DNA of 5,364 nucleotides from Prevotella sp. (GTDB lineage Bacteria; Bacteroidota; Bacteroidia; Bacteroidales; Bacteroidaceae): assembly GCA_003483565.1 (NCBI GenBank), contig DMYZ01000100.1, forward strand, positions 1 through 5,364, in the 5' to 3' direction. A model generated the notes under the pieces. That model searched no databases, was not told where the DNA came from, and saw only the letters and a list, made by a program, of their open reading frames with translations. Of this stretch, positions 5,297-5,364 are shown piece by piece. A program made the translations under genes and the position numbers. The stretch's first letter is position 1. Each line of letters opens with the position of its first letter.

Positions 5297-5364
5297 AGCC
5301 AGATGTCACACATCCCTTTAAGTTCGTCAGAATAGCACTCAGCATTCTTCTTCACATTACCCTC
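5293..5364 (-). CDS. C-terminal end of an upstream head-tail region gene (partial)
   Basis: The minus strand from 5364 is open in one frame for 23 codons to TGA at 5295-5293, ending CYSDELKGMCDIWL. The other two frames contain stops within the first four codons. The stop overlaps the next start as ATGA. Position suggests a head-tail connector or completion protein, but too little is visible to name it. Confidence 0.55.
   Translation of the reverse strand, partial: EGNVKKNAECYSDELKGMCDIWL

Noticed and set aside
4931..5335. Plus-strand frames of about 62-63 codons opposite the tail terminator gene
   Set aside because: They overlap the better supported minus-strand gene and its ATGA junction and show no recognisable features.

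Overview
The window is part of a tailed-phage (siphovirus-like) structural cluster, most likely an integrated prophage of a Bacteroidales host (Bacteroides or a relative). All genes I can support lie on the minus strand, so transcription runs from high to low coordinates. The host assignment is inference. It rests on moderately AT-rich DNA, weak or absent Shine-Dalgarno sequences, exact matches to the Bacteroidota -7 promoter element TAnnTTTG in intergenic DNA, and a tape measure protein with the NNQRNVGNY and ISNNLPI segments that I associate with Bacteroidales phages.

In the direction of transcription the tail genes are: the last 23 codons of an upstream head-tail gene (5364-5293); a putative tail terminator/completion protein (5296-4889), joined to it by an ATGA overlap; the major tail tube protein (4883-4302); a strong intrinsic terminator (4272-4238); a tail assembly chaperone ORF (4226-3831); and a second short ORF in its -1 frame (3915-3640). 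The last two look like a G/GT pair made by programmed frameshifting. After a break come an HK97 gp10-like protein (2253-1858) and, 2 bases on, the tape measure protein, whose first 618 codons (1855-1) run off the left edge.

The break (about 3610-2300) is filled by a compact two-gene cassette that is not a tail component. Its first gene encodes a Panacea/DUF4065 (SocA-like) antitoxin (3432-2854). One base later comes a PemK/MazF-like protein (2852-2388), the likely toxin. The cassette is AT-richer than the tail genes before it. It has its own candidate promoter and a repeated operator-like sequence, and a minus-strand intrinsic terminator flanks it on each side. This is the layout of a self-contained moron: a PanA-type toxin-antitoxin unit inside the tail operon, between the chaperone and tape measure genes, plausibly for prophage maintenance or anti-phage defence.

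There are no tRNA or rRNA genes, CRISPR arrays or insertion sequences. No stretch over 300 bases lacks a gene; the longest gap, 3433-3639, holds the terminator, promoter and repeats described here.
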